From positions 35,991 through 99,990 of the forward strand of contig NZ_JOBH01000023.1 in NCBI RefSeq assembly GCF_000717745.1: a DNA stretch of 64,000 nucleotides, read 5' to 3'. The position numbers and the translations under genes are program-made. Positions 1-7,768 of the stretch are shown here, piece after piece. Origin of the DNA: Streptomyces violens. Its GTDB lineage: Bacteria > Actinomycetota > Actinomycetes > Streptomycetales > Streptomycetaceae. Position 1 is the stretch's first letter; every line of letters begins with the position of its first letter. Under the pieces are notes generated by a model. That model was not told the origin of the DNA and did no database searches. It worked only from the letters and a program-made list of their open reading frames with translations.

Positions 1-162
1 TGGGCAGGGACGGCAGCAGGTCCCCGTCATTGCCGGGGTGTGGTCGCATCGTGGAACTCCCTGTCGGGTGTGGGGTGACAGTGACTCGGACATACGGGAG
101 GGCCGGGCCCGGCGGCGGTCAGTACGCTCGTCGTGGGCCGGGCCCGGCACCGTGCAACGCGC
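1..162. other. Non-coding left edge
   Basis: No convincing gene. Two copies of a GC-rich palindrome of the form GGGCCGGGCCCGG lie near 101-113 and 135-147, just past the stop of the last operon gene. They could form a terminator-like hairpin, but there is no T tract and such sequence is common at this GC content. Whether the operon continues to the left cannot be seen. Confidence 0.4.
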
Positions 163-1506
163 TCAACAGGTCCGCCGCGCGGCCCGGCCGAGCGCGTCCA
201 CGTAGGCCCGCAGCACTGGGCGGCCGGCGCCGTGGACGGGCAGCCGCGGTGCGCGCGACCGGTGCCACGGCAGCGGTTCGCCGGGGTCCGGATCGCCGAG
301 CAGGGCCCCGGCCACGTGCGCGCCGTGTGCCACGGACATCGCCAGGCCGTGCCCGCAGCAGCCGCCGATGTACCAGACGTCGGGGCAGCCGGGGACCCGG
401 CCGACCACCGGCAGGCCGTCGCCGGTCATACCGATACGCCCGGACCAGCGGTGGGTGACCGGCACCCCGGACAGCTCCGGGTGCAGGGACCCCACCCACT
501 GCTCCAGCCAGGCCCAGGCCCGCTCGCGGACGGCCTGGACCCGCCGCGCGCCGAGTCCGTCCGGGGCCAGCGCCGTGCCGCCGCCCGCCACCAGCCCGCC
601 GTCCGGGAGCAGCCGGAAGTACGGCGCCATCGGTACCGCGTCGACCACGGAGCAGCCCGCACGGCCGCCCAGCGTTTCGTACGCCGTCGAGCTCAGGGGA
701 GCGGTGGCGACGGCATACACCTCCAGCGGAAGGACCGTGCCGACCGGCAGGTCCAGCGCTCCCGCGGCGGAGTTGACGGCCAGCACCGCCTGCCCGGCCT
801 GGACACTGCCGTGCGGGAAGCACAGCTCGGGGCCGATCAGCTCCCCGGCGCGCGCCGCCCGCAGCGGACTGTCCCCGTAGAACCGCACGCCCTTGGCGGC
901 GCAGGCGCGGGCGAGGGCACGGGTGAGCGCGGCCGGGTCGAGCGTGGCCGCGGGGCGGTGGAGCAGTCCCGCGCTGTGGGGGAGGCCCACCCGGGCGCGG
1001 ATCGCGCCCCGGGTGAGCACCGGCACGTCCAGGCCCAGCGCCCGGTACGCCTTGGCCTGCCGGGCGAGGGACACCAGGCCGGCCGGCGCGCGGGTCGCCA
1101 CGAGCTGCTCACCGGGCCGCAGCCCGCACTGCACATCGAGCCGCGCGCACAGGTCGAGTACCTGGTCCACCGCTTCGACGCTCGCATGGTGTATACGGCG
1201 TGCGGTCGACCGGCCGAAGCGGCGCAGCGCCTGGTCGACCGGCGGGCCGGCGCGCGGGCCCAACAGGCCGGTGCCCCGGCCGCTGGCCCCGGCGGCGGGC
1301 CGCTCCGCGTCCACCACGACGACCGCGAGCCCGGGAGCCCGGTCCGCGAGGTGGTAGGCGCAGGCCAGCCCCGCGAGACCGGCCCCGACCACCGCCACGT
1401 CCGCCGTGACCACGCCCCGGAGCTGCGGCTGCGGTGGCAGCTCCGCGTCCGGCGCTCCGCGGTCCGCCGGTTCCCAGCAGGGTGTACCGGCCGGCGGCCG
1501 GCTCAT
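163..1506 (-). CDS. DAO-family FAD-dependent oxidoreductase
   Basis: A 447-residue flavoprotein of the D-amino-acid oxidase/glycine oxidase/DadA fold, predicted to oxidise an amine or amino-acid-like substrate with FAD. The dinucleotide-binding motif GAGLAG is at about residues 41-46 and the C-terminal FAD-contacting stretches GDGLPVVGR and YIGGCCGHG lie near residues 350-375. ATG at 1506 is chosen because it overlaps the stop of the upstream flavin reductase (ATGA); a further upstream start would give an arginine-rich extension without homology. It is the last visible gene of the 163-9118 operon, so its substrate is probably a nitrogen-containing pathway intermediate. DAO-type enzymes are known to act on hydrazino acids in other pathways, which would fit, but the substrate is inference. 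A simple catabolic amine oxidase is the alternative. Confidence 0.85.
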   Translation of the reverse strand: MSRPPAGTPCWEPADRGAPDAELPPQPQLRGVVTADVAVVGAGLAGLACAYHLADRAPGLAVVVVDAERPAAGASGRGTGLLGPRAGPPVDQALRRFGRSTARRIHHASVEAVDQVLDLCARLDVQCGLRPGEQLVATRAPAGLVSLARQAKAYRALGLDVPVLTRGAIRARVGLPHSAGLLHRPAATLDPAALTRALARACAAKGVRFYGDSPLRAARAGELIGPELCFPHGSVQAGQAVLAVNSAAGALDLPVGTVLPLEVYAVATAPLSSTAYETLGGRAGCSVVDAVPMAPYFRLLPDGGLVAGGGTALAPDGLGARRVQAVRERAWAWLEQWVGSLHPELSGVPVTHRWSGRIGMTGDGLPVVGRVPGCPDVWYIGGCCGHGLAMSVAHGAHVAGALLGDPDPGEPLPWHRSRAPRLPVHGAGRPVLRAYVDALGRAARRTC

Positions 1507-2126
1507 CCGGCGCCGTCCGTCATGGGCGGCCCGGCGAGGGACCGGAACCCGCGGTCGTGCCACAGCAACGGCCGCCCGGCGCCCACGTGCACGGCCGCCA
1601 CCCGCCCGACGACCAGGTGGTGGTCGCCGTACCGGCGCACGTCCTCCACCAGACACACCGACCAGGCCAGCGAGTCCGTGAACACCGGGACACCGAGTAC
1701 GTCGCAGGTGTCCGTACCGGCGAACCGCTGCGCCGCGGGCGTCGTCGGGCTCGCGAACCGGGCCGCCAGGTCGCGCTGTTCCTCCCGCAGCAGGTGGACC
1801 GCGAAGACGCCGACGGCACGGACCGCGCCGAGCGTGCGGGAGCCGTCGCGCAGGCAGGCCAGGAGCAGCGGCGGCCGGGCCGACACCGAGGTGGCGGCGG
1901 AGACGGTCATGCCGAGCGGGCCGTCCTCACCACTGGCCGTCACGACGGTCACCCCGGAGGCCAGCTTGGCGTACAGGGCCAGGCAGCGTGCGGCACCGGG
2001 GCCCGGCTCGTCGCGCAGCGGGTCCCACCGCGCACCGGCCGGGTCATCGCCCGTCCAGGGCCGCGGCCCGCGCGCGGGAGCGGCGGCCGTCGTCCGCTCA
2101 GCCACGGGCCGCAGCCGCGCAGTCAT
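1503..2126 (-). CDS. Flavin reductase-like FMN-binding protein
   Basis: A 207-residue protein of the flavin reductase (DIM6/NTAB, HpaC-like) family, which uses NAD(P)H to supply reduced flavin to a separate monooxygenase. The family core is visible as a segment that begins LASGVTVVTA, followed by GPLGMTVSAATSVSARPPLL and the downstream DHHLVVGRV strand. ATG 2126 gives a normal family length; the longer open frame to 2216 adds low-complexity arginine-rich sequence. It overlaps the SRPBCC gene end by 29 bases and the oxidoreductase start by four, so it is translationally coupled to both. In this operon the obvious partner is the acyl-CoA dehydrogenase-fold enzyme at 5067-6200, giving a possible two-component N-hydroxylase like VlmR/VlmH of valanimycin; the pairing is inferred. 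Confidence 0.85.
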   Translation of the reverse strand: MTARLRPVAERTTAAAPARGPRPWTGDDPAGARWDPLRDEPGPGAARCLALYAKLASGVTVVTASGEDGPLGMTVSAATSVSARPPLLLACLRDGSRTLGAVRAVGVFAVHLLREEQRDLAARFASPTTPAAQRFAGTDTCDVLGVPVFTDSLAWSVCLVEDVRRYGDHHLVVGRVAAVHVGAGRPLLWHDRGFRSLAGPPMTDGAG

Positions 2127-2565
2127 CGAGCACCTCCGCGTCGACCAGGCCCGCGAGAATGCGGGCGATGTTGGTACGCAACGTGGACTCGGCCACCGGG
2201 TCGAGGATCTCCGCAAGCGTCGGGATGCCGAGGTCGAAGGAGGCGGTGAAGACGATCAGGGTGCCGTCGTCGGAGGGCGCGCAGCGCCAACTCCCTTGAA
2301 ATGTCTGGAAGTCACCCTCGGTCTGCTCGAAGGTGAGGGAGAGCGTCTCGGGCGAGAACGAGTCCCGCTCCTGCCACCGCATCAGGCCGCCCCGGAAGGA
2401 GACGACCCAGTCCGAGACCACGGAGCCGTCGGGCAGCGGGGGCTGCACGGTGACCTCCCGTACGGTGTCGGTGAGTTCGGGGTACCGGCGGAAGTCGGTG
2501 ATCCGCTGGTAGGTGTCGGCCGGTGCCAGGCCGCGGGCGATCGCGTGCAGGGATACGTGGCGCAT
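2098..2565 (-). CDS. SRPBCC (START/polyketide-cyclase-like) protein
   Basis: A 155-residue single-domain protein of the SRPBCC superfamily (Coq10/polyketide cyclase type), a hydrophobic-cavity fold that binds lipids, polyketides or quinones and sometimes catalyses cyclisation or dehydration. Visible family features are the N-terminal helix with ITDFRRYPELTDTV, a central WQERDSF strand, and the long C-terminal helix around residues 120-150. No catalytic residue can be assigned. It lies between the aminotransferase (30-base gap) and the flavin reductase (29-base overlap), so it belongs to the pathway. A role in binding a fatty or alkyl-amine intermediate is plausible because neighbours handle such chains, but this is inference. 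Confidence 0.8.
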   Translation of the reverse strand: MRHVSLHAIARGLAPADTYQRITDFRRYPELTDTVREVTVQPPLPDGSVVSDWVVSFRGGLMRWQERDSFSPETLSLTFEQTEGDFQTFQGSWRCAPSDDGTLIVFTASFDLGIPTLAEILDPVAESTLRTNIARILAGLVDAEVLDDCAAAARG

Positions 2566-2595
2566 GGGTGTGTCGCGTTCCTTTCCGTACGGGGG

Positions 2596-3891
2596 TCAGC
2601 CGGCCATCCGGGCCGCTGCGGCGTTCAGGGCCTCGGCGAGGGCGGTGAAGAACAGGTCGAGGGCGGCGCCGTCGACGAGCGCCGGCGGGGTCAGCCGCAG
2701 CACCCGGTTGGAGTTGAGCGAGTGGTTGACGAGCACGTCGTGCGCGATCAGTTCCAGCAGGAGTTCGCCGACCGCCCGCTCCTCGGCGAACTCGATACCG
2801 ATCAGCAGCCCCTTGCCGCGTACGTCACGGACCAGGCCGCCCTGATGAGGAGCGCACGCGGCACGGACCCCGGCGAGGATGTGCTCGCCGAGCGTCGCGG
2901 CGCGCGCCACGATCTGTTCCCGCTCCATCGTCTCGACGGTGGCGAGCGCGGCGGCGCAGGCGATCGGGGAGGCGCCGAAGGTGGAGGTGTGCAGGAACGG
3001 GTCGCGGCCGAACGGGGCGTATGCCTCCTCGGTGGCGGTCATCGCGGCGACCGGCACCACCCCGCCGCTGAGCCCCTTACCGACCAGGAGCACGTCCGGG
3101 CGGACGTCCTCGGCGTCCACGCCCCACCACGTACCGAGCCGTCCCAGTCCCGTCTGGATTTCGTCGACGACGAACAGTGCACCGAATTCACGGCACAGCG
3201 CGGATACTTCGGTCAGGTATCCCGGCTCCGGGATGCGTACTCCGGCCTCGCCCTGGACCGGTTCCAGGATGACGCACGCCCGGTCGCGGCGGGCGGCGAG
3301 CGCCTGCTTGAGGTCCGCCGGGTCACCGTAGGTGACTTGTGTGGTGTCCGGGAGCAGTGGTTCGAACGGCGCCTGGTACTTGGGGTTGGCCGTGACGCTG
3401 AGCGCGCCGAGCGTCTTGCCGTGGAAGCCGTGCCGGGTGGTGATCACCGCGTTGCGCCCGTGCGCGCGGGCCAGCTTGAGGGCGGCCTCGGTCGCCTCGG
3501 CACCGGAGTTGACGAAGTGGACGTAGTCGAGCCCCGGCGGCGTGTGCGCGGCCAGGGCCTGGGCGGCGCGCGCCCCGACCGGTTCGAGGAAGACCCGGGT
3601 CGAGAGCGGGTGGGTGTCGATCTGGCGGTGCACGGCCTCGACGACGGCCGGGTGCCGGTGGCCGAGGATGAAGACGCCGTACCCGCCGAAGTCGAGGAAC
3701 CGCCGACCGTCGTCCGCATACACCCAAGGGCCCTCGGAGCGTACTTCGCCCATGCCGCCCAGCACCCAGCCCATGACCGCCCGGCCGGAACCGACGTGCT
3801 TGCGGTACAGCTCGACGAGGTCCGAGCCGCGGGGCAGCGGTGCGGTGCCGGAGCCCTGCGGGGCCCGGGCCGCCGGTGCCGACGGGGTCAC
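2596..3891 (-). CDS. Class III PLP-dependent aminotransferase
   Basis: A 431-residue fold-type I aminotransferase of the acetylornithine/omega-amino acid family. The signature NSGAEATE is near residues 128-135, the cofactor-binding VVDEIQTGLGR near 241-251, and the PLP Schiff-base lysine is predicted at Lys272 in LLVGKGLSGG. Its start overlaps the stop of the reductase gene by four bases (ATGA). The tight pairing with a thioester-reductase-like SDR suggests that an acyl thioester is reduced to an aldehyde and then aminated, as in the fused reductase-aminotransferase TamH of tambjamine biosynthesis. Family and cofactor are secure; the aldehyde substrate is inferred from context. An ornithine or putrescine aminotransferase is less likely here. 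Confidence 0.9.
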   Translation of the reverse strand: MTPSAPAARAPQGSGTAPLPRGSDLVELYRKHVGSGRAVMGWVLGGMGEVRSEGPWVYADDGRRFLDFGGYGVFILGHRHPAVVEAVHRQIDTHPLSTRVFLEPVGARAAQALAAHTPPGLDYVHFVNSGAEATEAALKLARAHGRNAVITTRHGFHGKTLGALSVTANPKYQAPFEPLLPDTTQVTYGDPADLKQALAARRDRACVILEPVQGEAGVRIPEPGYLTEVSALCREFGALFVVDEIQTGLGRLGTWWGVDAEDVRPDVLLVGKGLSGGVVPVAAMTATEEAYAPFGRDPFLHTSTFGASPIACAAALATVETMEREQIVARAATLGEHILAGVRAACAPHQGGLVRDVRGKGLLIGIEFAEERAVGELLLELIAHDVLVNHSLNSNRVLRLTPPALVDGAALDLFFTALAEALNAAAARMAG

Positions 3892-5015
3892 GACGCCACC
3901 TCCGCAACGGACGCCTCGACCGTCCGGGCGCGATGCCGGCGCAGTACTCCGGAGCGGCCCTCGGCCCAGCTCTCCAGGTTGCGGACGAGCGCGGTGCGGA
4001 TGTCGGCATGGGAGGGGGGACTGCCGCAGTCGGGCCCGCCGAGGGAGGACGCGAAGGGCAGCTCGCGCTGGAAGACCAGCAGCAGCTCCGCGTAGTACTG
4101 GAAGCGCCGGCGCATCGACTCGGGCAGCGAGGTGCCCTCCAGCATCGGCAGCAGCAACCGGTGCACCGCCTCGACGGGGATGAGCCGCGGCCGGGCCGGC
4201 CGCGGCAGACCGTGCTGAACGGCGAACTCCCCGCAGGTGTCCGCGATCTCGCGCAGCAGCGGGGCCTCCGCACCGGCCGTCAGCCAGTACTCACCGCTGC
4301 CCACCCCGCCCCGGATCAGATCACCGATGGCCCGGGTCACGACGTCCTGCGGGACCATGTCGATCCGGGCGTCCGGGGCGCCGGGCAGCACCGGCACCTG
4401 CCCCAGCACCATCGAGCCGATCGCCTTGGTCAGCCCCTGCTGTCCGGCGATCCGCCCGGTGACGGAGTCGCCCATCACGACCGACGGGCGCACGATCGCG
4501 CCGGGCACACCGGAGGTGCGCACCATCTGCTCGGCCGTGATCTTGGAGTCGAGATAGGCGGCGGCGCCCGGGAAGCGCTGCCGGTCCTCCTCGGTCAGCG
4601 CGCTCGCCACGAAGGCGGTGCTCACCAGGTACAACGGTGCGTCGGCCCGGGCCGCCAGGTCGAGCATGGCCTCCGTGCCGAGGGTGTTGGTCCGCTCGAT
4701 GTCCTTGGGCGGGGTGCGCCAGTTGGTCTCGGCGGCGGAGTGCAGCACCAGGTCCACTTCGAGGGCGAGCCGGTGGTACGCCATGGGGGACAGGCCCAGT
4801 GAGGGCGCGAGGAGGTCGCCCTGGATCTCGCGGACCCGGTGATCGTGCAGCGGCCGGTTGCGGCGCAGGCAGACCAGGTCGAAGCCGGGGGACAGCTCGT
4901 CGATCAGGGCGCGTCCGAGTACTCCGGAGCCCCCGGTGAGCAGCAGGGTGGGACGGTCGCCCGGCGCGGACCGGGATGCGGGCGGGACGGCGGGACGCAA
5001 CGAGTACTGCGGCAT
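3888..5015 (-). CDS. NAD(P)-binding thioester/fatty acyl reductase-like SDR
   Basis: A 375-residue extended short-chain dehydrogenase resembling the thioester reductase/male-sterility (NAD_binding_4) group, which reduces acyl-CoA or carrier-bound acyl chains to aldehydes or alcohols. The Rossmann motif TGGSGVLG is at residues 27-34, LHSAAETNW near 91-99 matches the group's substrate-side loop, VSTAFV is near 131, and the catalytic YxxxK is YLDSK at 154-158. It stands alone rather than at the end of an NRPS or PKS. It overlaps the aminotransferase by four bases, supporting consecutive reduction and amination of an acyl thioester. The acyl donor-activating enzyme is not in the window. Confidence 0.85.
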   Translation of the reverse strand: MPQYSLRPAVPPASRSAPGDRPTLLLTGGSGVLGRALIDELSPGFDLVCLRRNRPLHDHRVREIQGDLLAPSLGLSPMAYHRLALEVDLVLHSAAETNWRTPPKDIERTNTLGTEAMLDLAARADAPLYLVSTAFVASALTEEDRQRFPGAAAYLDSKITAEQMVRTSGVPGAIVRPSVVMGDSVTGRIAGQQGLTKAIGSMVLGQVPVLPGAPDARIDMVPQDVVTRAIGDLIRGGVGSGEYWLTAGAEAPLLREIADTCGEFAVQHGLPRPARPRLIPVEAVHRLLLPMLEGTSLPESMRRRFQYYAELLLVFQRELPFASSLGGPDCGSPPSHADIRTALVRNLESWAEGRSGVLRRHRARTVEASVAEVAS

Positions 5016-5066
5016 GGTCGGATTCCTCCCGACAGGTATGTCGGCGGTCGTGGTGCGGTGGGTGGG

Positions 5067-6200
5067 TCAGGCGATGACGAGCGGCCGGTCGGCGAGGTAG
5101 TCGCAGAGCGGGCCGGTCATCCGGGAGCGGGAGGGCGGGTGCAGGGCCAGCCCGTTGGCGCAGGCGGCCAGCTGGCCGACCTCGTCGGAGCTCATGAAGT
5201 TGAGGCCGCCGAGCAGTTCGACCGCGCGCGGAACGATGCCGGCGATGGCATCCTGAATGCCGTATCGCGTATACAACGCCGCGGCCAGCGCTGACTCGCC
5301 GAGGTCGCCCTCGTCCACCCGGCGGGCGATGCCCTCCGCCGCGGCCATGGCGGCCTCCGACTCGACGAGCAGCCGCACGCGGTCGTGGTCGGGGACCCGG
5401 TCGTTGAGCAGTACCCGCTCCACCAGGGCACTGGCCACGCCCAGGTAACTGCCCGACATCAGGAGCTGGAACCAGACCAGCCCGGCCGTCTGGAGGTCGT
5501 CCAGCCGCGCCCCGGCGGGCGTCGCCGTCCGCAGCAGGAGCTCCGGCGGTACCAGGACGTCGGTGAGGGTGACCTGCTCGCTCTCCGCGCCGGCCAGGAA
5601 GGCGCTGGACCAGAAGCCGCTGACGCTCAGCCCTTCGCTCTCGGCGGGCACCAGCGCCACCGCGAGCTCGTCGCCCTGCCCGTCCTCGCGGGGCACGACG
5701 ACACTCGCGGTCAGCATGTCCATGGAGCGGGCCAGGCTGCACGGGCGCTTGACCCCGTTGAGCCGTACACCGTCCTCGGTCACCGTGGCGGTCATCGACG
5801 GGTCGAGAATGCCGGCGCCGCGGCGCCCCTCGGCGAAGCCGGAGGCGATGATGCGGTTGGTCGATGCGGCGCCTTCGATGAGCATCCACTCCAGGCCGTC
5901 ACCCAGGTCGCCGAGGCCGACCAGGGTCGCCATGGAGAAGTGGTGCATGGTGGTCGCCACGGCCAGCGACGGCGAGCGGCTGCCGATGGCCCGTTGCACC
6001 CGCACTGCGTCCAGGGCGGTGGCGCCCCGGCCGTGATGCGCCTCGGGGACCAGGAGCCCGGGGCCGCCGCTGTCCCTGAAGAGCCCGATGCCCGGACTGC
6101 CGGGCCGCTCCAGCTCCCGCAGCGGGATCTCCCGGAGGGCGGGGTCCAGGTCCGGCAACAGCTTGGCCAGCGTGGTGCGTTCACGCTCGAGAAATCTCAT
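5067..6200 (-). CDS. Acyl-CoA dehydrogenase-fold flavoenzyme
   Basis: A 377-residue member of the acyl-CoA dehydrogenase superfamily: N-terminal helical region, middle beta domain around residues 120-230 with a recognisable strand ADVLVPPELLL-like segment, and C-terminal helical bundle. The usual C-terminal catalytic glutamate motif of classical dehydrogenases (IYEGT-like) is not visible; the protein ends in GLALHPPSRSRM and a short tail. The fold is shared by two-component flavin N-hydroxylases such as VlmH and by desaturases such as TamP. Given the flavin reductase in the same operon, either amine N-hydroxylation or chain desaturation is possible; the sequence alone does not decide. Gaps of 63 and 51 bases to its neighbours keep it in the operon. 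Confidence 0.8.
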   Translation of the reverse strand: MRFLERERTTLAKLLPDLDPALREIPLRELERPGSPGIGLFRDSGGPGLLVPEAHHGRGATALDAVRVQRAIGSRSPSLAVATTMHHFSMATLVGLGDLGDGLEWMLIEGAASTNRIIASGFAEGRRGAGILDPSMTATVTEDGVRLNGVKRPCSLARSMDMLTASVVVPREDGQGDELAVALVPAESEGLSVSGFWSSAFLAGAESEQVTLTDVLVPPELLLRTATPAGARLDDLQTAGLVWFQLLMSGSYLGVASALVERVLLNDRVPDHDRVRLLVESEAAMAAAEGIARRVDEGDLGESALAAALYTRYGIQDAIAGIVPRAVELLGGLNFMSSDEVGQLAACANGLALHPPSRSRMTGPLCDYLADRPLVIA

Positions 6201-6263
6201 GGACGTGCAGTCCTCCAGGGTGCGGGGGGAATGAGCAGGACGGGCCCCGCAAGGGCCCTCCGT

Positions 6264-7226
6264 TCACAGGGCGTTGGCGGCGCGCATCAGCTGCCAGACG
6301 GCACCGATGCGGGGCTTGCCCTTGAAGGCGATGTACTCCGGGATGACCGCGTGCGGCGCCCACTTCTCCTTGTATTCGAGCTGTGAGGCCGCCGGGTAGA
6401 TCGACTGCCCGTGCTCTGCCAGGAAGCGCGCGAACCGGGCGAACGTGCGGCTGGCGCCCGGTACTTCATGCTCCGCGGCGAGTCCGGTGAACGGCGTGAA
6501 ACCGAAGTGCAGCCACCCGGCGCCCTCGGCCGTGAGACGTTCGATGACGGTGGCGTTGAGCGCCTCCATCACGCCGGGCGGCGCGTCGGGCAGCCGCCGG
6601 CTGAGGTCGTGCAGCCACCCGGGACGGCTGCCGAAGACCGGTGAGTAATTGATGTAGCCGACCGCGGTGCCCTCGATACGGCCGACGAAGAGCCGGCGGT
6701 GCCGTTGCAGGTCCCCGGTGCGCTGACCGACGAGGAACCGCAGCTCCTTGACGTGCCGGCCCTTGTCCCGCAGCCAGTCGCGGTCGATCCGGTCCAGCTC
6801 GGCGGGGTCGTCGCCGACCCGGACCTCGGCCACTTCGAGCCCTGCCCGCCGGGCCCGCGAGATCTTGTTCCGCAGCCGCACGAAGCGTGAGCCACGCAGT
6901 GTGAAACGGGCCAGGTCGACGGCGTACGAAGCGCCGAGCTGGTTGACCGTGAAGCCGTGCTGCTCATACAACTCGGCGTCTTGCCGCTGCAGTTGTACCG
7001 CGACGAGCCGGCGTCCCGCGTGCGCCACGAAGGAGTCGAGCAGCTGCGCCCGGTGCTCCGCCGCGGTGAACGGACCGCCGAATTGGAGGACGTACCGACC
7101 GGACCTCGTATAGGCGCAGGTGCCGGCGAACCGGTCGCCGTGGAAGTATTCGTTCCCGCTGTTCAGTGCGAGAAAAGCGCTGGGGTTGTCGCTGTATTCG
7201 GTGAGAGTGTCAAGTGCCGACGGCAT
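6264..7226 (-). CDS. DUF2156 / MprF C-terminal-like transferase
   Basis: A 320-residue dual-GNAT protein of the DUF2156 (phosphatidylglycerol lysyltransferase C-terminal, LPG_synthase_C) family, whose members move an amino acid from aminoacyl-tRNA to an acceptor. Characteristic stretches are LYEQHGFTVNQLG near residue 90, the segment around LRNKISRARRAG near 117-130, and the C-terminal ASQLEYKEKWAP. There are no membrane segments, so it lacks the MprF flippase and is a soluble form. The valanimycin enzyme VlmA, which transfers serine from seryl-tRNA to an alkylhydroxylamine, is, as I recall, related to this family. Its start overlaps the preceding membrane-protein gene by 17 bases. A seryl or other aminoacyl transfer to a pathway hydroxylamine is therefore proposed. 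Confidence 0.85.
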   Translation of the reverse strand: MPSALDTLTEYSDNPSAFLALNSGNEYFHGDRFAGTCAYTRSGRYVLQFGGPFTAAEHRAQLLDSFVAHAGRRLVAVQLQRQDAELYEQHGFTVNQLGASYAVDLARFTLRGSRFVRLRNKISRARRAGLEVAEVRVGDDPAELDRIDRDWLRDKGRHVKELRFLVGQRTGDLQRHRRLFVGRIEGTAVGYINYSPVFGSRPGWLHDLSRRLPDAPPGVMEALNATVIERLTAEGAGWLHFGFTPFTGLAAEHEVPGASRTFARFARFLAEHGQSIYPAASQLEYKEKWAPHAVIPEYIAFKGKPRIGAVWQLMRAANAL

Positions 7227-7704
7227 TCGTGCCCTCCAGCGGGGGCCGTGCGCCGCCGACGGTCGTTTCCGAGTACTGCTTCTGGAATGCCCGGTAGGCC
7301 GGGTTGGTGTGCGGTTCGAAGGTGACGCCGAAGGGTTTCAGGGAATTCCCGAAAAGCGCCCGGTCGCCCATGAGATGGATGGGCAGGGCGAGCAGTGCCC
7401 ATTCCGGCCCGTGGATCAGCGTCCACACGCCGGCCAGCACGCCCGCCGTGACCAGGCTGTGCATCACGTTGTAGGCGACGTAGTAGCCGCGCGGGATGCG
7501 CTTGTCCGCGCTGCGCCGGAAGGCGATGGCGCCGGGAATGTAACCGATGACGTCGATCGCCAGAAAAAAGCCGGCGAACACTCCCCAGCGGATCTCCGAA
7601 ATATGCTGGTAGCCCAGCACGAGTGACACCGCCAGAAAGGCCAGCCATTCGAGCCTGGAGAGTGCGAAGGTGGTTTTCGTCTCGAATCTGTTCTTGGCGT
7701 CCAC
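7210..7704 (-). CDS. Small integral membrane protein of the operon
   Basis: A 164-residue protein with about four hydrophobic segments (from LEWLAFLAVSLVL, through VFAGFFLAIDVIGYIPGAI and SLVTAGVLAGVWTLI, to WALLALPIHLMG) and polar ends. GTG at 7704 is chosen because GGAG sits six bases upstream; the open frame to 7830 has no ribosome site and overlaps the upstream gene. Conserved-looking histidines and acidic residues (GYQHISE, YNVMHS, HLMGDR) within or near membrane segments could ligate metal. Its overlap with the DUF2156 gene mirrors a membrane protein (VlmO) in valanimycin clusters that is needed for azoxy formation; sequence homology to it was not tested. It might instead belong to an uncharacterised membrane family such as DUF4260. 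Confidence 0.75.
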   Translation of the reverse strand: MDAKNRFETKTTFALSRLEWLAFLAVSLVLGYQHISEIRWGVFAGFFLAIDVIGYIPGAIAFRRSADKRIPRGYYVAYNVMHSLVTAGVLAGVWTLIHGPEWALLALPIHLMGDRALFGNSLKPFGVTFEPHTNPAYRAFQKQYSETTVGGARPPLEGTNAVGT

Positions 7705-7768
7705 GGGCGCTCCAAGAAGTGGGAGGCCGTTGGGGCCCGCCAGCGGCCGGCCCCAACTGAATGCCTTT

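Noticed and set aside
101..147. Strong terminator at the left edge
   Set aside because: GC-rich palindromes of this length are common by chance in such DNA and no T tract follows; kept only as a weak note.
133..4095. A 1,320-codon open frame on the plus strand
   Set aside because: It is the antisense of several minus-strand genes with clear families; its protein is low-complexity and has no domain. High GC leaves long false frames open.
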